From positions 1-62,687 of the forward strand of contig NZ_ATUJ01000017.1 of the NCBI RefSeq assembly GCF_000420145.1: a DNA stretch of 62,687 nt, written 5' to 3'. The notes below the pieces were generated by a model that saw only the letters and a program-made list of their open reading frames with translations, was not told the origin of the DNA and did not search any database. The DNA is from Paracoccus zeaxanthinifaciens ATCC 21588. GTDB lineage: Bacteria > Pseudomonadota > Alphaproteobacteria > Rhodobacterales > Rhodobacteraceae. Shown in pieces: positions 61,301 to 62,687 of this stretch (position 1 is the first letter of the stretch; the number at the start of each line of letters is the position of its first letter). A program made the translations under genes and the position numbers.

Positions 61301-61968
61301 CCGCCGGACTGACCAATGCCCAGATCGCCTGGCGCGCCGCGCAGGACATCGAGGACGGCGCCTATGTGAACCTCGGGATCGGGTTTCCGGAAATGGTCAC
61401 CCGTTTCCAGCCCGACGGACGGCAGGCGATCTTCCATACCGAGAACGGCATCCTCGGCTTCGGCGAGGCGCCCCCGCCGGGGCAAGAGGACTGGGACCTG
61501 ATCAATGCGGGCAAGAAGGCCGTGACATTGCGGCCCGGCACGGCCTTCTTCGATCACGCCGACAGCTTCGCGATGGTTCGGGGCGGGCATCTGGACGTCG
61601 CGATCCTTGGCGCGTTCCAGGTGGCCCAGAACGGCGATCTGGCGAACTGGTCGACCGGCCCCAAGGGCGTGCCCGCCGTCGGTGGCGCGATGGACCTCGT
61701 GCATGGGGCGCGGCGCGTTGCCGTCCTGACGGATCACGTCACAAGGGACGGCAGGCCCAAGCTGGTCGATCGCTGCACCCTGCCGCTGACGGGCGTGGGC
61801 TGCGTCACGCGGCTCTATACCTCGCTGGCGGTCATCGACATCGAAGGTGGCCGCTTCATTCTGCGAGAGAAGCTGCCCTCGATCCGACTTGACGACTTGC
61901 AATTGCTGACCGGCGCCGTGCTGCATCTTGACGGCACGCCCGCCGATCTGTCCGTCCCCGAGATGTGA
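61297..61968 (+). CDS. pcaJ: 3-oxoadipate CoA-transferase, subunit B
   Basis: The 223-residue beta subunit has AYVNLGIGFPEMV near residue 23 and the catalytic glutamate in HTENGILGFG (near residue 50), as well as GGHLDVAILGAFQV. It forms the catalytic half of the CoA transferase with PcaI. Normally pcaF (thiolase) follows; here only a decayed start of that gene remains two bases downstream, so the pathway is not complete at this locus. Confidence 0.92.
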   Translation: MTAGLTNAQIAWRAAQDIEDGAYVNLGIGFPEMVTRFQPDGRQAIFHTENGILGFGEAPPPGQEDWDLINAGKKAVTLRPGTAFFDHADSFAMVRGGHLDVAILGAFQVAQNGDLANWSTGPKGVPAVGGAMDLVHGARRVAVLTDHVTRDGRPKLVDRCTLPLTGVGCVTRLYTSLAVIDIEGGRFILREKLPSIRLDDLQLLTGAVLHLDGTPADLSVPEM

Positions 61969-61969
61969 G

Positions 61970-62095
61970 ATGGCGGAAGCCTTGATCCCTGATCATGTCC
62001 GCACTCGGGTCGGGCGCTTCGGCACGCCCAAGGCCGGGAGCGCCCTCAGCTGTGCGGCTCGGATCCGCGACACATCATTGGACGGCACCTCGTGA
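61970..62095 (+). pseudogene. Decayed 5' end of pcaF (beta-ketoadipyl-CoA thiolase)
   Basis: Starting two bases after the pcaJ stop, the frame reads MAEALIPDHVRTRVGRFG, closely matching the PcaF N-terminus (M-x-EA-x-I-x-D-x-[IV]RTPIGR-[FY]G). It then loses similarity (TPKAGSALSCAARIRD) and stops after 41 codons. A functional thiolase needs about 400 residues, so this is a broken remnant. Its place directly after pcaIJ agrees with the usual pcaIJF order. Confidence 0.65.
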
Positions 62096-62514
62096 GCTCG
62101 CTGGTCGAGGCGCTATGTGGCATCTGTCGAAGCGATCAGATAGCCTTCGTGCTGCGGTTCAAGCAGGAGTCGGCGACCGCCCATGGCACGGGCGGCCCGC
62201 GGCCAAGATTTTCCGGCATTCATCCCGCAGCGTAGGAGCGATCTGCGCATCTTGGGCTATAATGGGCTCTTCCCTCGCGGCGCGAACCTGAAAGCTCCGA
62301 GCAGATCGTCGGGCTGCTCGAAATGCTTCCAAAGTTCGTCGGGGATCGTTTTGCCCGCGTCCCTTCAAGGAGGCATCAATAGGGTGACATATACACAGAA
62401 GAACGGACAGCCTCCTCAGTTCGTACGTAAACGGTAGCCAAGAAACACTTGAAGAATAGAGGCATCGTTCAACACGAGACCAAAACTCCCCAAATGGGTC
62501 GGCTTGGTTGCATC
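62096..62514. other. Degenerate region before the right IS copy
   Basis: I see no intact gene here. No thiolase sequence continues past 62095. A minus-strand stretch near 62380-62270 reads TIPDELWKHFEQPDDLLG and APRGKSPL before a stop, which looks like a protein fragment of unknown family; other open frames have no start signals. The GC content falls towards 62400-62500. It probably combines gene debris from past insertions. Confidence 0.4.
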
Positions 62515-62518
62515 CTAG

Positions 62519-62687
62519 GCTCCAGACTCATTGATGGTCACAGCCAGAACATGACGGTGGCAGCGAGAGCGACGGCGGAGAGGAAGACCTTTGGGCATCT
62601 ATCGTAACGTGTCGCTACTCGCCGCCAGTCCTTCAACCTACCGAACATGATCTCTATGCGGTTGCGTCGTCTGTAGCGTCGCTTGTC
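62519..62687 (-). mobile_element. IS5-family insertion sequence, second copy (partial)
   Basis: This is the terminus of a second copy of the IS at the window start, in the opposite orientation. All 169 bases equal the reverse complement of 136-304. The boundary gctccagactc is preceded by CTAG at 62515-62518, the same target tetranucleotide as on the left. The rest of the element lies outside the window. Confidence 0.9.
62538..62687 (-). CDS. IS5-family transposase, C-terminal fragment (second copy)
   Basis: The minus-strand frame reads DKRRYRRRNRIEIMFGRLKD and ends TVMFWL with the stop at 62538-62540. It carries the C-terminal region with the catalytic glutamate (RIEIMF). The sequence is cut by the window end, so whether this copy carries the one-base deletion seen in the left copy (near base 40 there) cannot be judged. 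Confidence 0.88.
   Translation of the reverse strand, partial: DKRRYRRRNRIEIMFGRLKDWRRVATRYDRCPKVFLSAVALAATVMFWL

Noticed and set aside
62183..62437. 84-codon plus-strand frame before the right IS
   Set aside because: No start signal, mixed composition and no recognisable family; probably chance within gene debris.
1..62687. Defence island, prophage or integrative element
   Set aside because: Apart from the two IS ends no integrase, phage structural, restriction, toxin-antitoxin or Cas genes are seen.

Overview
This window looks like a chromosomal or large-replicon segment of a high-GC alphaproteobacterium, most likely a Paracoccus-like member of the Rhodobacterales. That placement is an inference from strong GC bias at third codon positions, the monomeric NADP isocitrate dehydrogenase, TRAP and dipeptide-type ABC uptake operons, an RTX protein with a C-terminal Hint domain, and a TTAA-N7-TTAAC (CtrA-type) site. 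Both ends of the window lie inside the same IS5-family element, in opposite orientation. The shared 169 bases are identical, so the window is probably an assembly contig bounded by repeats.

Layout. 1-0.3 kb: IS end. 0.5-2.8 kb: icd with terminator. 2.9-4.95 kb: two decayed divergent genes (PhyH-like dioxygenase and a LacI-type regulator). 5-7.9 kb: sulfur-type cluster (Crp/Fnr regulator, two YeeE/YedE half-transporters, ETHE1-like persulfide dioxygenase). 7.9-11 kb: cobalamin riboswitch followed by a B12 ABC importer. 11-12.1 kb: LysE exporter with divergent Lrp regulator. 12.2-23.1 kb: catabolic island around a dipeptide-type ABC importer, with GntR regulator, SDRs, a semialdehyde dehydrogenase, a NodB-fold hydrolase and a cytosolic gamma-glutamyltransferase homologue. 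23.1-28.5 kb: tyrosine/homogentisate catabolism (hpd, hmgA, fahA, Rieske protein, Lrp and MarR regulators). 28.5-34.7 kb: DMT permease, short Hsp70, zinc-responsive COG0523 GTPase with DUF1826 partner and Zur-like box, SbtA-like transporter with LysR. 34.7-45.1 kb: a second dipeptide-type ABC operon with two amidohydrolases and an Asp/Glu/hydantoin-type racemase, plus divergent GntR and flavin reductase. 45.2-48.9 kb: 1242-residue RTX/Hint protein with a 1026-base internal duplication. 49.6-50.8 kb: zinc-type dehydrogenase. 51.1-59.6 kb: TRAP transporter, LacI regulator and genes resembling the L-idonate/ketogluconate pathway, tied together by three similar palindromes. 59.7-62.1 kb: IclR regulator, pcaI, pcaJ and a decayed start of pcaF. 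62.5 kb to the end: second IS end.

Taken together this is a catabolic and nutrient-uptake region: four solute importers (B12, two oligopeptide-type ABC systems and one TRAP system), each beside regulators and enzymes that plausibly process the imported compound. Decay (PhyH/LacI pair, pcaF, the IS transposase) is concentrated near the two IS-bearing ends. No tRNA, rRNA, CRISPR array or phage module was seen.
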